64,000 nt of DNA from Pseudoxanthomonas sp. SE1 (GTDB taxonomy: Bacteria; Pseudomonadota; Gammaproteobacteria; Xanthomonadales; Xanthomonadaceae): contig NZ_CP113783.1 of NCBI RefSeq assembly GCF_029542205.1, positions 3,277,001 to 3,341,000 on the forward strand, read 5' to 3'. Numbering within the stretch: position 1 is the first letter of the stretch; the number at the start of each line of letters is the position of its first letter. This document shows positions 19,390 through 29,025 of the stretch, piece after piece. The notes beneath the pieces were generated by a model. It saw only the letters and a list, made by a program, of their open reading frames with translations. It searched no databases and had not been told where the DNA came from. Both the position numbers and the translations under genes were made by a program.

Positions 19390-20217
19390 TCAATGCGTGG
19401 CATGCAGGCGCTTCCATTCGCGCGGCGATACACCGCTGTGCGCCTTGAACGCACGCGACAGCGCGGCCTCGCTGCCGTAGCCCACGTCGGACGCCACGAC
19501 CTTCAGCGGACGTCCCTGGCGCAAGGCCTGCTGGGCGAGGCCCACACGCCAGCCCTGCAGATAGTGGCCCGGCGTGATGCCCAGCGCCTCACGGAAATGC
19601 GTGGCGAACACGCTGCGCGACATGCCGGCCACGCGCGCCAGTTCGTCCAGCGTCCAGTCCTTCGAGGGCGCTTCGTGCATGGCGACGATGGCGTTGCGCA
19701 GGCGGGGATGGGAAAGCCCGGCCAGCATGCCGCCTTTCACGTCGCCGGTTTCCATCAGCTGGCGCAGGATCTGGATCATCACCACTTCGAACAGCCGGTT
19801 GACCAGTGCGGTGCGCCCACAGCGCTGGTTGAAGGCTTCCTCGAACAGCAGCGCCAACACGTCCGATGCACCGAAGACGCCGTCCAGCGGCAGGCACACC
19901 ACATCGGGCAGTGCGGCGCAGATCGGATTCTGAGCGCCGCCTTCGAACCGCAGGTTGGCGCAGGCCATGTCCGCACCTTCTTCCGCATCGCTGACAAACC
20001 GGTGCGACATCGCGCGCGGGTAGAGCAGCAGGCTGGGCTGGTCGATGCGCAGCGACGTGTTGCCGTGGAACACCTCCAGCGGTCCGCGCCGGATCAGGTG
20101 CAGCTGACCCACGCCCGGCTCGCCTTCCAGCGTGTTGATGCCGCACAGCGCGCCGGCGTGGAACACCTGCGCGGTCACCGAGAAGCGCTCCAGCAGGACA
20201 GCGAGCCGGTCGGCCAT
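19390..20217 (-). CDS. AraC-family regulator with N-terminal cupin (AraC_binding_2/Cupin_6 type)
   Basis: A 275-residue regulator. The N-terminal ~170 residues are a cupin-like sensing domain (GQLHLIRRGPLEVFHG...LLLYPRAMSHRFV). The C-terminal ~100 residues carry two helix-turn-helix motifs (LDELARVAGMSRSVFATHF and LKVVASDVGYGSEAALSRAF) followed by SPREWKR. The gene diverges from ohr and a chloroperoxidase-like hydrolase across a 123-base gap, so it most likely controls that pair. Related proteins adjoin oxidoreductase or OsmC-like genes in other bacteria. The minus-strand TATAAT at 20245-20250 can serve as its -10 box. Confidence 0.88.
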   Translation of the reverse strand: MADRLAVLLERFSVTAQVFHAGALCGINTLEGEPGVGQLHLIRRGPLEVFHGNTSLRIDQPSLLLYPRAMSHRFVSDAEEGADMACANLRFEGGAQNPICAALPDVVCLPLDGVFGASDVLALLFEEAFNQRCGRTALVNRLFEVVMIQILRQLMETGDVKGGMLAGLSHPRLRNAIVAMHEAPSKDWTLDELARVAGMSRSVFATHFREALGITPGHYLQGWRVGLAQQALRQGRPLKVVASDVGYGSEAALSRAFKAHSGVSPREWKRLHATH

Positions 20218-20226
20218 GTCGAAACT

Positions 20227-20250
20227 CCTGATCAAGTTTTCAGGATTATA
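20227..20250. promoter_or_regulatory. Divergent araC/ohr control region
   Basis: The gap between the divergent genes contains a short inverted repeat CCTGA-N8-TCAGG (20227-20244) beside an AT-rich block holding a minus-strand TATAAT (20245-20250). The latter gives the regulator a leader of about 20 bases. No convincing -35 box was found on either strand, as expected for an activator-dependent promoter. The repeat is a candidate binding site for the adjacent AraC protein. Confidence 0.4.
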
Positions 20251-20340
20251 TATCACCATCAGTCCCGATGAGCAGCGCAAAGTACGCCTCACCGGACGAC
20301 ACCCCGTCTGGACCACCCACTCACCAGAAGGAACACCGCC

Positions 20341-20769
20341 ATGTCCATCGAAAAGATCCTCTACACCGCCACCGCCACCGTCTCGGGCGGCCGCGAAGGC
20401 CAGGCCACCTCGTCCGACGGCGTGCTGGCCGTCAAGCTGTCGACCCCGCGCGAGCTGGGCGGCGCCGGTGGCGACGGCACCAATCCGGAACAGCTGTTCG
20501 CGGCCGGCTGGTCGGCCTGCTTCCTGGGCGCGCTGAAGTTCGTCGCCGGCAAGCAGAAGGTCGCCCTGCCCCCGTCCTCCACCGTCACCGGCAAGGTCGG
20601 CATCGGCCAGATCCCCACCGGTTTCGGCATCCAGGCCGAACTGACCATCGCCGCCCCGGGCGTCGCCCGCGAGCAGCTGCAGGCCCTGGTCGACGCTGCC
20701 CACATCGTCTGCCCGTACTCCAACGCCACGCGCGGCAACATCGACGTGACGCTGGTGATCGCCGACTGA
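20341..20769 (+). CDS. ohr: Organic hydroperoxide resistance protein (Ohr/OsmC family)
   Basis: A 142-residue thiol peroxidase that reduces organic hydroperoxides. The peroxidatic cysteine is Cys60 in [15 protein letters not shown], and the resolving cysteine is Cys124 in [11 protein letters not shown]. Conserved Arg18 and Glu50 are present. The gap contains no OhrR (MarR) gene; instead an AraC regulator is divergent. An alpha/beta hydrolase follows 41 bases later, probably in the same transcript. Confidence 0.93.
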   Translation: MSIEKILYTATATVSGGREGQATSSDGVLAVKLSTPRELGGAGGDGTNPEQLFAAGWSACFLGALKFVAGKQKVALPPSSTVTGKVGIGQIPTGFGIQAELTIAAPGVAREQLQALVDAAHIVCPYSNATRGNIDVTLVIAD

Positions 20770-20810
20770 CCTTCCTTCCTGACCCACCCCTTCCCACAGG
20801 AACCGACACC

Positions 20811-21752
20811 ATGAACGTCTTCACCCGCACCCTCACCGCCACGCTGCTGGCCGTCGCCACCCAGGCCAGCTTCGCCGCCCACGCCGCGCCGGTCACCGCA
20901 CCGGTCGCCACCGAGCGCACCAGCACCTACATCACCACCGTCGACGGCGTGCAGCTGTACTACAAGGACTGGGGCCCGAAGAACGGCCCGGTCGTGACCT
21001 TCAGCCATGGCTGGCCGCTGAACTCGGACAGCTGGGAATCGCAGATGATCTTCCTGGCCTCCAAGGGCTACCGTGTGGTCGCGCATGACCGTCGCGGCCA
21101 CGGTCGCTCCAGCCAGCCCTGGGACGGCAACGACATGGACCACTACGCCGACGACCTGGCCACCGTGATCAACACGCTGGACCTGAAGAACGTCACCCTG
21201 GTGGGCTTCTCCACCGGCGGCGGCGAAGTGGCGCGCTACATCGGCCGCCACGGCACCGGCCGGGTCAAGAAGGCCGTGCTGATCAGCGCCGTGCCGCCGC
21301 TGATGCTGAAGACCGCCGACAACCCGGGTGGCCTGCCCATCGAAGTCTTCGACGGCATCCGCAAAGGCTCGCTGGACAACCGTTCGCAGCTCTACCTGGA
21401 CATCGCCTCGGGCCCGTTCTACGGCTTCAACCGCCCCGGCGCGAAGGTCTCGCAGGGCCTGATCGACAGCTGGTGGGCGCAGGGCATGCAGGGTGGCCAC
21501 AAGAACACCTACGACTCCATCGCCGCGTTCTCGGCCACCGACTTCCGCGGCGACCTGAAGAAGTTCGACATCCCCACCTTGGTGATCCACGGCGACGACG
21601 ACCAGATCGTCCCCATCGACGCTTCCGGCAAGGCCTCGGCCGCGCTGATCAAGGGCGCGAAGCTGATCGTCTACCCCGGCGCCCCGCACGGTCTGACGGA
21701 CACCCACAAGGACCGCGTCAATCAGGACCTGCTGACCTTCCTCCAGAAGTAA
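20811..21752 (+). CDS. Exported alpha/beta hydrolase of the non-heme chloroperoxidase type
   Basis: A 313-residue protein with a signal peptide of about 27 residues ([12 protein letters not shown]). The mature enzyme matches cofactor-free chloroperoxidases/esterases: the oxyanion loop is [12 protein letters not shown], the nucleophile elbow is [13 protein letters not shown], the Asp is in [11 protein letters not shown] and the His in [12 protein letters not shown]. The ATG at 20811 is chosen over the long upstream ORF that overlaps ohr. It probably acts with Ohr in peroxide or ester detoxification under the divergent AraC regulator. The signal peptide is notable, since most relatives are cytoplasmic. 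Confidence 0.88.
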   Translation: MNVFTRTLTATLLAVATQASFAAHAAPVTAPVATERTSTYITTVDGVQLYYKDWGPKNGPVVTFSHGWPLNSDSWESQMIFLASKGYRVVAHDRRGHGRSSQPWDGNDMDHYADDLATVINTLDLKNVTLVGFSTGGGEVARYIGRHGTGRVKKAVLISAVPPLMLKTADNPGGLPIEVFDGIRKGSLDNRSQLYLDIASGPFYGFNRPGAKVSQGLIDSWWAQGMQGGHKNTYDSIAAFSATDFRGDLKKFDIPTLVIHGDDDQIVPIDASGKASAALIKGAKLIVYPGAPHGLTDTHKDRVNQDLLTFLQK

Positions 21753-21772
21753 GCACAACGCCACAAACAGCA

Positions 21773-21800
21773 ACGGCCGCCAACGCGGCCGTCTGCTTTT
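21773..21800 (+). terminator. Rho-independent terminator after the ohr-hydrolase pair
   Basis: The 8-bp stem ACGGCCGC/GCGGCCGT with loop CAAC is followed by CTGCTTTT, 20 bases after the hydrolase stop codon. Confidence 0.85.
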
Positions 21801-22020
21801 GATCTTTCCTGCATCGATGCGCCAGCGAGCCCACCAGACCCGAAGGGCGGCGGGCAGGACGCCCGCCGTTTTCCGATTCGCCAGGAGGGCGAACCGGAAA
21901 ATTCACATAGCGCCCGAGTTATGGGATTGCTTCGTCGGGGAAAGCGCTTTCTTTTGGTGACTTTTCTTTGCGCTTACAAAGAAAAGTTACCCGCTGGCCC
22001 GCAGGGCCGGCGGAACGCTT
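21801..22020. repeat. Intergenic repeat block with long hairpins, no gene
   Basis: This 220-base stretch holds no gene. It contains an imperfect inverted repeat TTTTCCGATTCGCC...GGCGAACCGGAAAA (about 21869-21902). It also holds a long hairpin GTGACTTTTCTTTG-N6-CAAAGAAAAGTTAC (21957-21990) followed by GCTGGCCC-GCA-GGGCCGGC. The AAAGAAAAGT..CGCTGGCC..GGCCGGCGGAACGC pattern is one I associate with dispersed repeats in Xanthomonas and Pseudomonas genomes. It may also terminate the acetyltransferase transcript. Confidence 0.6.
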
Positions 22021-22563
22021 TCAGGGACAATCATCCGTCGAAGCGAAGCGCCTCAGGATGAACTCATCATCCAGCGTCTTGCCCACCGGAAACTTGTATT
22101 CCCCGACCCGCACAAACCCCTTCCGGGCATAGAACCGCTGCGCGCCGGCATTCTCCGACCACACCCCGATCCACAGCGTCCGCGGCCCGTCCCTCAACAA
22201 CCACCGCTCCACCTCGGCGAACAGCTTCCCGCCCCACCCGCCATTCTGGTGCGACGCCAGCACGTACAACCGCTTCAGCTCGCCATCTCCCGGCCTCACG
22301 TCCGGATGCGGCAACCCGCACGGCCCCGCCGCCGCATGACCCACGGCCACGCCGTCGTCTTCCAGCAGCCATACCGCATAGTCCGGATGCGAGAGGATCG
22401 TCCGCTGCTTGCCGACCTCGTAGGCATCGGCAAGGAACGCCGCCAGATCCTCGGCCGGATACAGATGACCGAAGGTCTCGGTGAAGGTGCGCGACGCCAG
22501 ATCCGACAGCAGGACGGCGTCTTCGAGGGTGGCGCGGCGGATGGACGGCATCGACATGATCAT
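22021..22563 (-). CDS. GNAT-family N-acetyltransferase
   Basis: A 180-residue acetyltransferase starting with the typical SIRRATLEDAVLLSDLASRTF. The acetyl-CoA binding segment is LYVLASHQNGGWGGKLFAEVERW, where the usual R/QxxGxG/A motif reads HQNGGWGG. FYARKGFVRVGEYKFPVG is the conserved beta-bulge end. The substrate is unknown; the family includes protein, polyamine and antibiotic acetylases. Three ATGs (22563, 22557 and 22551) are possible starts. It is isolated between two repeat blocks. Confidence 0.85.
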   Translation of the reverse strand: MIMSMPSIRRATLEDAVLLSDLASRTFTETFGHLYPAEDLAAFLADAYEVGKQRTILSHPDYAVWLLEDDGVAVGHAAAGPCGLPHPDVRPGDGELKRLYVLASHQNGGWGGKLFAEVERWLLRDGPRTLWIGVWSENAGAQRFYARKGFVRVGEYKFPVGKTLDDEFILRRFASTDDCP

Positions 22564-22611
22564 GTGGGAAGGACCTGAGCCCCGGCGAGAACCCAGCGCC
22601 CGTGTTTACTG

Positions 22612-22638
22612 CGGTCGGGGCTGAAGCCCCTCCTACAG
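22612..22638 (-). repeat. REP element (GTAG type)
   Basis: On the minus strand CTGTAGGAGGGGCTTCAGCC and the following CCGACC form a hairpin starting with GTAG. It belongs to the same family as the elements at 43670-43803, 60065-60219 and 63232-63399. It lies 6 bases beyond the stop of the acidic protein gene. Confidence 0.85.
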
Positions 22639-22644
22639 AAGACC

Positions 22645-22917
22645 TTATTCCTCTTCGTCCGCCTCGTCTTCCTCGTCGGCGTCCTCGTCCTCTTCGTACT
22701 CTTCTTCGTCTTCTTCTTCGTAATCGTCTTCGCCGAAGTCCTCACCGTCCCAGCGGCCCTGGCCGTCCGGCACGAAGGTAACCGCCATTGCTGCCGGCGA
22801 CGTGCCGACCCGCACCAGCCAGCCACCGAACACGCGCGCGCGTTCCGTCACCAACGCCGCATCGGCGCCTTCATTGCCCAAGCGTTCCCATTCCAGCGAA
22901 AAAGCGTATTCCGTCAT
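22645..22917 (-). CDS. Small protein with a polyacidic tail, unknown function
   Basis: A 90-residue protein that I cannot assign. Residues 1-57 look like a small beta-rich domain (YAFSLEWERLG...VFGGWLVRVGTSPAAMAVTFVPD). The last ~33 residues are almost purely Glu/Asp (EEEYEEDEDADEEDEADEEE). It starts 15 bases after aspS on the same strand and is probably co-transcribed. The acidic tail could mimic nucleic acid or bind basic proteins, but this is speculation. Confidence 0.75.
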   Translation of the reverse strand: MTEYAFSLEWERLGNEGADAALVTERARVFGGWLVRVGTSPAAMAVTFVPDGQGRWDGEDFGEDDYEEEDEEEYEEDEDADEEDEADEEE

Positions 22918-22932
22918 TGCGTGTTTTCTCTC

Positions 22933-24684
22933 TCAGTCTTTCTTCGGTCGAACCTGGATATGCACTTCCGCCAGCTGCTCATCCGGAATGGGCGACGGCG
23001 CGCCGGTCATCAGGCACTGCGCGGTGGTGGTCTTCGGGAAGGGGATGACGTCGCGGATCGACTCCGTGCCGGCCATCAGCGCCGCGATGCGGTCGATGCC
23101 GAACGCGATGCCGCCGTGCGGCGGCGCGCCGAAGCGCAGCGCGTCCAGCAGGAAACCGAACTTGGCTTCCGCCTCTTCCGCACCTATGCCGAGCAGTTCG
23201 AACACCGTGCTCTGCATCTCCGGGCGGTGGATGCGGATCGAACCGCCGCCGATCTCGTTGCCGTTCAGCACCATGTCGTAGCCGCGCGACACCGCCGTCT
23301 TCGCGTTCGCACGCAGGTCGGCGATGTCATCCACCGCCGGTGCGGTGAAGGGATGGTGGAGCGCGACGTAGCGCTGCGCGTCTTCGTCCCACTCGAACAT
23401 CGGGAAATCGGTGACCCACAGCGGCTTCCAGGCGTCCTGGATCAGGCCGAAGTCCTTGCCGGCCTTCAGGCGCAGTGCGCCCATGAAGTCGCTGACCTTG
23501 TTGTAGCCGCCCGCACCGAAGAACACGATGTCACCGTTGCCGGCACCGACGTGTTTCACCAGTGCCGCGAAGGCGTCTTCGGCGAAGAACTTCTGGATCG
23601 GCGAGCTGATGGCGCCCGCTTCGTCGATCTTGATGTAGGCCAGGCCCTTCGCACCGTACTTGGCGGCATGCGCGGCGTATTCGTCGATCTGCTTGCGGCT
23701 CAGCGACGCGCCGCCGGGAATGCGCAGTGCGGCGACGCGGCCGTCCGCGTCGTTGGCGGCGGCGGTGAACACGGCGAACTCACTGGACTTCACCAGTTCG
23801 GCCACGTCCACCAGCTCCAGCGCGATGCGCAGGTCCGGCTTGTCCGAACCGTAGCGACGCATCGCCTCAGCCCAGGTCATGCGCGGAAACTGCGCGTCCA
23901 GCTGCACGTCCATCACCTCGGCGAAGATGTCGCGGATCATGCCCTCCACGGCGTCCTGTACGTCGCGCTCGCGCACGAAGGCGAACTCCATGTCGAGCTG
24001 GGTGAATTCCAGCTGACGGTCGGCGCGCAGCGCTTCGTCGCGGAAGCAGCGCGCGATCTGGTAGTAGCGGTCGAAGCCCGCCACCATCAGGATCTGCTTG
24101 AACAGCTGCGGCGACTGCGGCAGCGCGTAGAATTCGCCCGGGTGCATGCGCGCCGGCACCAGGAAGTCGCGCGCACCTTCCGGCGTGGCCTTGGTCAGGA
24201 TGGGCGTCTCGATGTCCTGGAAGCCGCGCGCGTCCAGCCAGCGGCGCAGGGCCTGCACCAGCTTGATGCGGGTGCGCTGCTTGCGCTGCATCTCGGGGGT
24301 GCGCAGGTCCAGATAGCGGTACTTCAGGCGGATGTCCTCGCCCGGGTTCTCATGCGCGTGGAACGGCAGCGGCTCGGCCTTGTTGAGCACGGTGATCTTC
24401 GTCGCGATGACTTCCACCTGGCCGGTGCGGATCTTGGTGTTGACGGCTTCACGCGCACGCACGACGCCCTCGACCTGCAGCACGTCCTCGTAGCCCAGCG
24501 ACGCGGCGACCTTGAACACCTCGGCATTGGACGGATCCACCGTCACCTGCACGATGCCCTCGTGGTCGCGCAGGTCGATGAAGCACACGCCGCCGAGGTT
24601 GCGGGCGACATCGGTCCAGCCGCACAGGGTCACGGTCTGGCCGATCAAGGCCTCGTCGACGAGGCCGCAGAAATGGGTACGCAT
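22933..24684 (-). CDS. aspS: Aspartate--tRNA ligase
   Basis: A 583-residue class II aminoacyl-tRNA synthetase of the bacterial type. It has the N-terminal anticodon-binding OB fold ([26 protein letters not shown]) and motif 2 near [28 protein letters not shown]. The inserted GAD domain is about residues 285-420, and motif 3 is [27 protein letters not shown]. The start at 24682-24684 (MRTHFCG) is the family start; 15 upstream residues are rejected. It charges tRNA-Asp in the cytoplasm and is followed by the small acidic protein gene. Confidence 0.97.
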   Translation of the reverse strand: MRTHFCGLVDEALIGQTVTLCGWTDVARNLGGVCFIDLRDHEGIVQVTVDPSNAEVFKVAASLGYEDVLQVEGVVRAREAVNTKIRTGQVEVIATKITVLNKAEPLPFHAHENPGEDIRLKYRYLDLRTPEMQRKQRTRIKLVQALRRWLDARGFQDIETPILTKATPEGARDFLVPARMHPGEFYALPQSPQLFKQILMVAGFDRYYQIARCFRDEALRADRQLEFTQLDMEFAFVRERDVQDAVEGMIRDIFAEVMDVQLDAQFPRMTWAEAMRRYGSDKPDLRIALELVDVAELVKSSEFAVFTAAANDADGRVAALRIPGGASLSRKQIDEYAAHAAKYGAKGLAYIKIDEAGAISSPIQKFFAEDAFAALVKHVGAGNGDIVFFGAGGYNKVSDFMGALRLKAGKDFGLIQDAWKPLWVTDFPMFEWDEDAQRYVALHHPFTAPAVDDIADLRANAKTAVSRGYDMVLNGNEIGGGSIRIHRPEMQSTVFELLGIGAEEAEAKFGFLLDALRFGAPPHGGIAFGIDRIAALMAGTESIRDVIPFPKTTTAQCLMTGAPSPIPDEQLAEVHIQVRPKKD

Positions 24685-24835
24685 GGAGACTCCAGGGGGT
24701 CGTCCGGACGGGTCCGGAAGGGGTTGCAACAGCCATGGGCCGTCGTAGCCCGCTAGTTTAACCGGTCCCCCGCCGCCCTCTGCCCCGTATTAACAATCCC
24801 GGCGTATGCTGACGGCTCCCCAGGAGGGTGCCACC

Positions 24836-25747
24836 ATGAAGAAGCCGTTGTTGCAGTCCGTCCTCGTACTGTTGCTGGCCTTGGTGGCCGGCAGCGCCGT
24901 CGCCCAGGTCGGTACGCGGGCCTACGCGCCGGAGAACCTCCGCCAGTTGTCCGTCCAGGACCAGACGCGCGTGATCAGCCTGGAGTACTCGGAACAGTCC
25001 CGCGGTCGCCGCATCCCGGACGACCAGCTCCGCTTCTACCTCGACCAGGTCAACCGCTCCAGCTGGACCTTCAGCCGGATCAAGCAGGACATCGCCCAGT
25101 CGCTCGGCGGCAACAGTGGCGGCTGGAATCCGAATCCACCCGCCAACGGCCAGGTCACCTGCGAAAGCAAGGACAACCGTCGCCGGGAATGCCGGACCGG
25201 CTTCCGGCGCAACGCCGTGCTCGCGCAGAACCTCTCGAGCACCCGCTGCGTGGAGGGCCAGAACTGGGGCAGCGGCAATGGCGTGGTCTGGGTGGATCGC
25301 GGCTGCCGCGGCCGTTTCACCGAGGGGTCGGGCGGAGGCTCGGGCGGCTCCACCGTGGTCTGCGAAAGCGCCAACAATGCCTACCGCGAATGCCGTACCA
25401 ACTTCCGCGGACGCGCGGTGGTCCAGCGGAACCTGTCTTCGACCCGCTGCAACGAGAACCAGAACTGGGGCCAGCGCCGGGGCATGATCTGGGTGCGGAG
25501 CGGCTGCCGCGCCGAGTTCCGCGATTCGGGCAACGGGTGGGGCGGTGGGGGCAACAGCGGGTACACCATCACGTGCAGCAGCGACGACAACCGCCGCAAG
25601 ACCTGCGCCTACGACCCGCGCCAGGGCCGGCCGGTCCTGCAGCAGCAGCTCTCCAACACCAGTTGCCGCGAAGGCTACTCCTGGGGCTACACCGGCACAC
25701 AGGTGTGGGTGGATCGTGGTTGCCGCGGCCGTTTCGGGCCGCGCTGA
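24836..25747 (+). CDS. Secreted protein with three DUF3011 repeats
   Basis: A 303-residue protein with a signal peptide (residues 1-24, GSAVA-QV). After an N-terminal helical segment of ~85 residues there are three related cysteine-containing repeats. Each begins with C-E/S-S...N-x-R-x-C and ends with a VWVDRGCRGRF-type motif (CESKDNRRRECRTGF, CESANNAYRECRTNF, CSSDDNRRKTCAYD). This is the pattern of the DUF3011 family; each repeat has four Cys, suggesting two disulfides. The repeats are separated by glycine/serine linkers. Function is unknown. The ATG at 24836 has a strong AGGAGG site; it diverges from aspS. Confidence 0.88.
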   Translation: MKKPLLQSVLVLLLALVAGSAVAQVGTRAYAPENLRQLSVQDQTRVISLEYSEQSRGRRIPDDQLRFYLDQVNRSSWTFSRIKQDIAQSLGGNSGGWNPNPPANGQVTCESKDNRRRECRTGFRRNAVLAQNLSSTRCVEGQNWGSGNGVVWVDRGCRGRFTEGSGGGSGGSTVVCESANNAYRECRTNFRGRAVVQRNLSSTRCNENQNWGQRRGMIWVRSGCRAEFRDSGNGWGGGGNSGYTITCSSDDNRRKTCAYDPRQGRPVLQQQLSNTSCREGYSWGYTGTQVWVDRGCRGRFGPR

Positions 25748-25798
25748 GCCGCCGCCGCTGGTTGCGTTCCCGTCAACGGACCAGACAGCAACGTCCAC

Positions 25799-25876
25799 TT
25801 GGGTCCCAGCTTTCGCTGGGACGACGAAAGTCTGCAGTCACTCAACTCCGTCGTCCCAGCGAAAGCTGGGACCCAT
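25799..25876. repeat. Inverted pair of GGGTCCCAGCTTTCGCTGGGAC repeats
   Basis: A palindromic unit GGGTCCCAGCTTTCGCTGGG (from 25801) and its exact inverse (25849-25874) face each other with about 22 bases between them. It is a repeat type that I recall as common in several proteobacteria. It lies downstream of the DUF3011 gene and of the convergent lipoprotein gene, filling the 169-base gap. Confidence 0.85.
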
Positions 25877-25916
25877 TTCCGCTCCCGTCTCCCCCGACTG
25901 GCGATGAGGCGGTGCC

Positions 25917-26534
25917 TCACCCGCCCTCGCCACTGCCCCAGGGTGCCGGCGGCAGGGCCACCGGCGTGGTGAGGTCGAACTCCACCCGGAGCAGCCGGCC
26001 ATTCGGCCGACTCAGTTCGTAGACGAAGGTCTTCCCGGGCACCAGTTCCATGGCCCAGGTGTTGTTGAGCGACGCATTGAGGCCTTCGCGCTTGAACATC
26101 GCCACCGATTCGGCATCCACGGGAAACGCCTGCCGCTGCGCCGTGCCGGCATCCACCGTGTCGCCGCCGTACATCGTCACCGCGTCCGGACTGCCGTCTT
26201 CGTGGCGATGGTCATGCTTCAAACGCAGGCCGGCCGCCGTCCGCGTGACCACCCAGGTGCGCGAGTGGTCGTCGCCCACGTGGAACGGGACACGGATCTC
26301 GCGGGCAGGGTCATCGCAGCCACGTACATGCATCACCAGCGCCTTGCCCTCGAATGCATCCGGCGTGGTCGGCGCGGGCTGGTTGGCGGTGATACGGCCT
26401 GCATAGGCCTTGCCGCACTGGGCCGCCAGCGCAGCAAGGAAGGTGTCGGCGGGCGTCGAGGACGACGCGCCCGTGGACGACGTGGCGCAGCCTGCAACGG
26501 ACAACACAGCGAACGCGAGCAGGGTCTTCTTCAT
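25917..26534 (-). CDS. Putative lipoprotein of unknown function
   Basis: A 205-residue protein starting MKKTLLAFAVLSVAGCATSS, whose lipobox VAGC predicts lipidation at Cys16. The mature part contains HVGDDHSRTWVVTRTAAGLRLKHDHRHEDG and an FPVDAESVAMFKREGLNASLNNTWAMEL segment seen in conserved hypothetical proteins of Xanthomonadaceae. I cannot assign a function. The start at 26532-26534 is fixed by the lipobox. Its ribosome binding site is partly inside a 9-bp hairpin (26536-26562). It follows the FmdB-type gene. Confidence 0.82.
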   Translation of the reverse strand: MKKTLLAFAVLSVAGCATSSTGASSSTPADTFLAALAAQCGKAYAGRITANQPAPTTPDAFEGKALVMHVRGCDDPAREIRVPFHVGDDHSRTWVVTRTAAGLRLKHDHRHEDGSPDAVTMYGGDTVDAGTAQRQAFPVDAESVAMFKREGLNASLNNTWAMELVPGKTFVYELSRPNGRLLRVEFDLTTPVALPPAPWGSGEGG

Positions 26535-26535
26535 G

Positions 26536-26562
26536 GCATCCCTTCTTTGCAGGAAGGGATGC
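26536..26562 (-). promoter_or_regulatory. Hairpin overlapping the lipoprotein gene's ribosome binding site
   Basis: On the minus strand GCATCCCTT-N9-AAGGGATGC forms a perfect 9-bp stem ending one base before the ATG. The Shine-Dalgarno AGAAGGG (26540-26546) straddles loop and stem. The stem could limit translation, or attenuate transcription coming from the zinc-ribbon gene upstream. No U-run follows, so it is not a classic terminator. Confidence 0.55.
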
Positions 26563-26579
26563 ACCTTACACCGCCGGCC

Positions 26580-26915
26580 TCAGGTCGAGGACGTCGACGG
26601 TGGTGTCGCAGGCTTGGCGTCCGTCTTCGCAGGCGCGCTTTCGGTCTTGGCCGGCGCCGACTCAGCAGGCTTGGACTCGCTGGACGGCTTGGCGCCTTCT
26701 CCACCGTCGGCAAGGTTGCGCTTCTTGTCGCCGTCCTTCTTGAAATCGGTCTCGTACCAGCCACTGCCGGCCAGCCGGAACGACGGCGCGGTCAGCTGCC
26801 GCTTTACCGCGTGCGCACTGCACGCCGGGCAGGTGTCGGGATCCGGATCGGACAGCTTCTGCAGGCGGTCGAAACTGTGGCCGCACTGGGTGCATTCGAA
26901 GGCGTAGATGGGCAT
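26580..26915 (-). CDS. FmdB-family zinc ribbon protein
   Basis: A 111-residue protein. The N-terminal MPIYAFECTQCGHSFDRLQKL and TCPACSAHAVKRQL provide the two CxxC pairs of the FmdB zinc ribbon, followed by the usual GSGWYETDFK. The last ~40 residues are a low-complexity Ala/Pro/Lys/Thr tail (ESAPAKTESAPAKTDAKP). The family was named from a formamidase regulator, but its role is generally unknown. In many proteobacteria it lies upstream of aspS; here a lipoprotein and a DUF3011 gene intervene. Confidence 0.9.
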   Translation of the reverse strand: MPIYAFECTQCGHSFDRLQKLSDPDPDTCPACSAHAVKRQLTAPSFRLAGSGWYETDFKKDGDKKRNLADGGEGAKPSSESKPAESAPAKTESAPAKTDAKPATPPSTSST

Positions 26916-26969
26916 GGGTAATGATGGATCAAACGGACGGGGGTGGTGTGGGGATGCGAGGTGCGCGAA

Positions 26970-28820
<1,851 letters not shown>

Positions 28821-28900
28821 GAAACAACCTAAGGGGATTTGGGGGGAAGCGGCCGCGTAGTTTATCGATAGCGCCTCTGTCCACAGTTGTTAAGAAACCA

Positions 28901-28929
28901 TTGACATCCATGTCATGGCCCTGTAACCA
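28901..28929 (+). promoter_or_regulatory. Likely sigma-70 promoter of the first TonB-dependent receptor
   Basis: A perfect -35 TTGACA (28901-28906) is followed after 17 bases by the weak -10 TAACCA (28924-28929), about 97 bases upstream of the receptor start. The rest of the 205-base gap shows no other clear signal. Confidence 0.5.
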
Positions 28930-29025
28930 GAGTCTGTAGCGCCTAAGTCCATGGTTTCAAAGGAAACTTTGCAAGCCCTGATCCACTTCAAGCATCACTT
29001 CGCAGTCCTTCCCGGAGCTCCCCCC

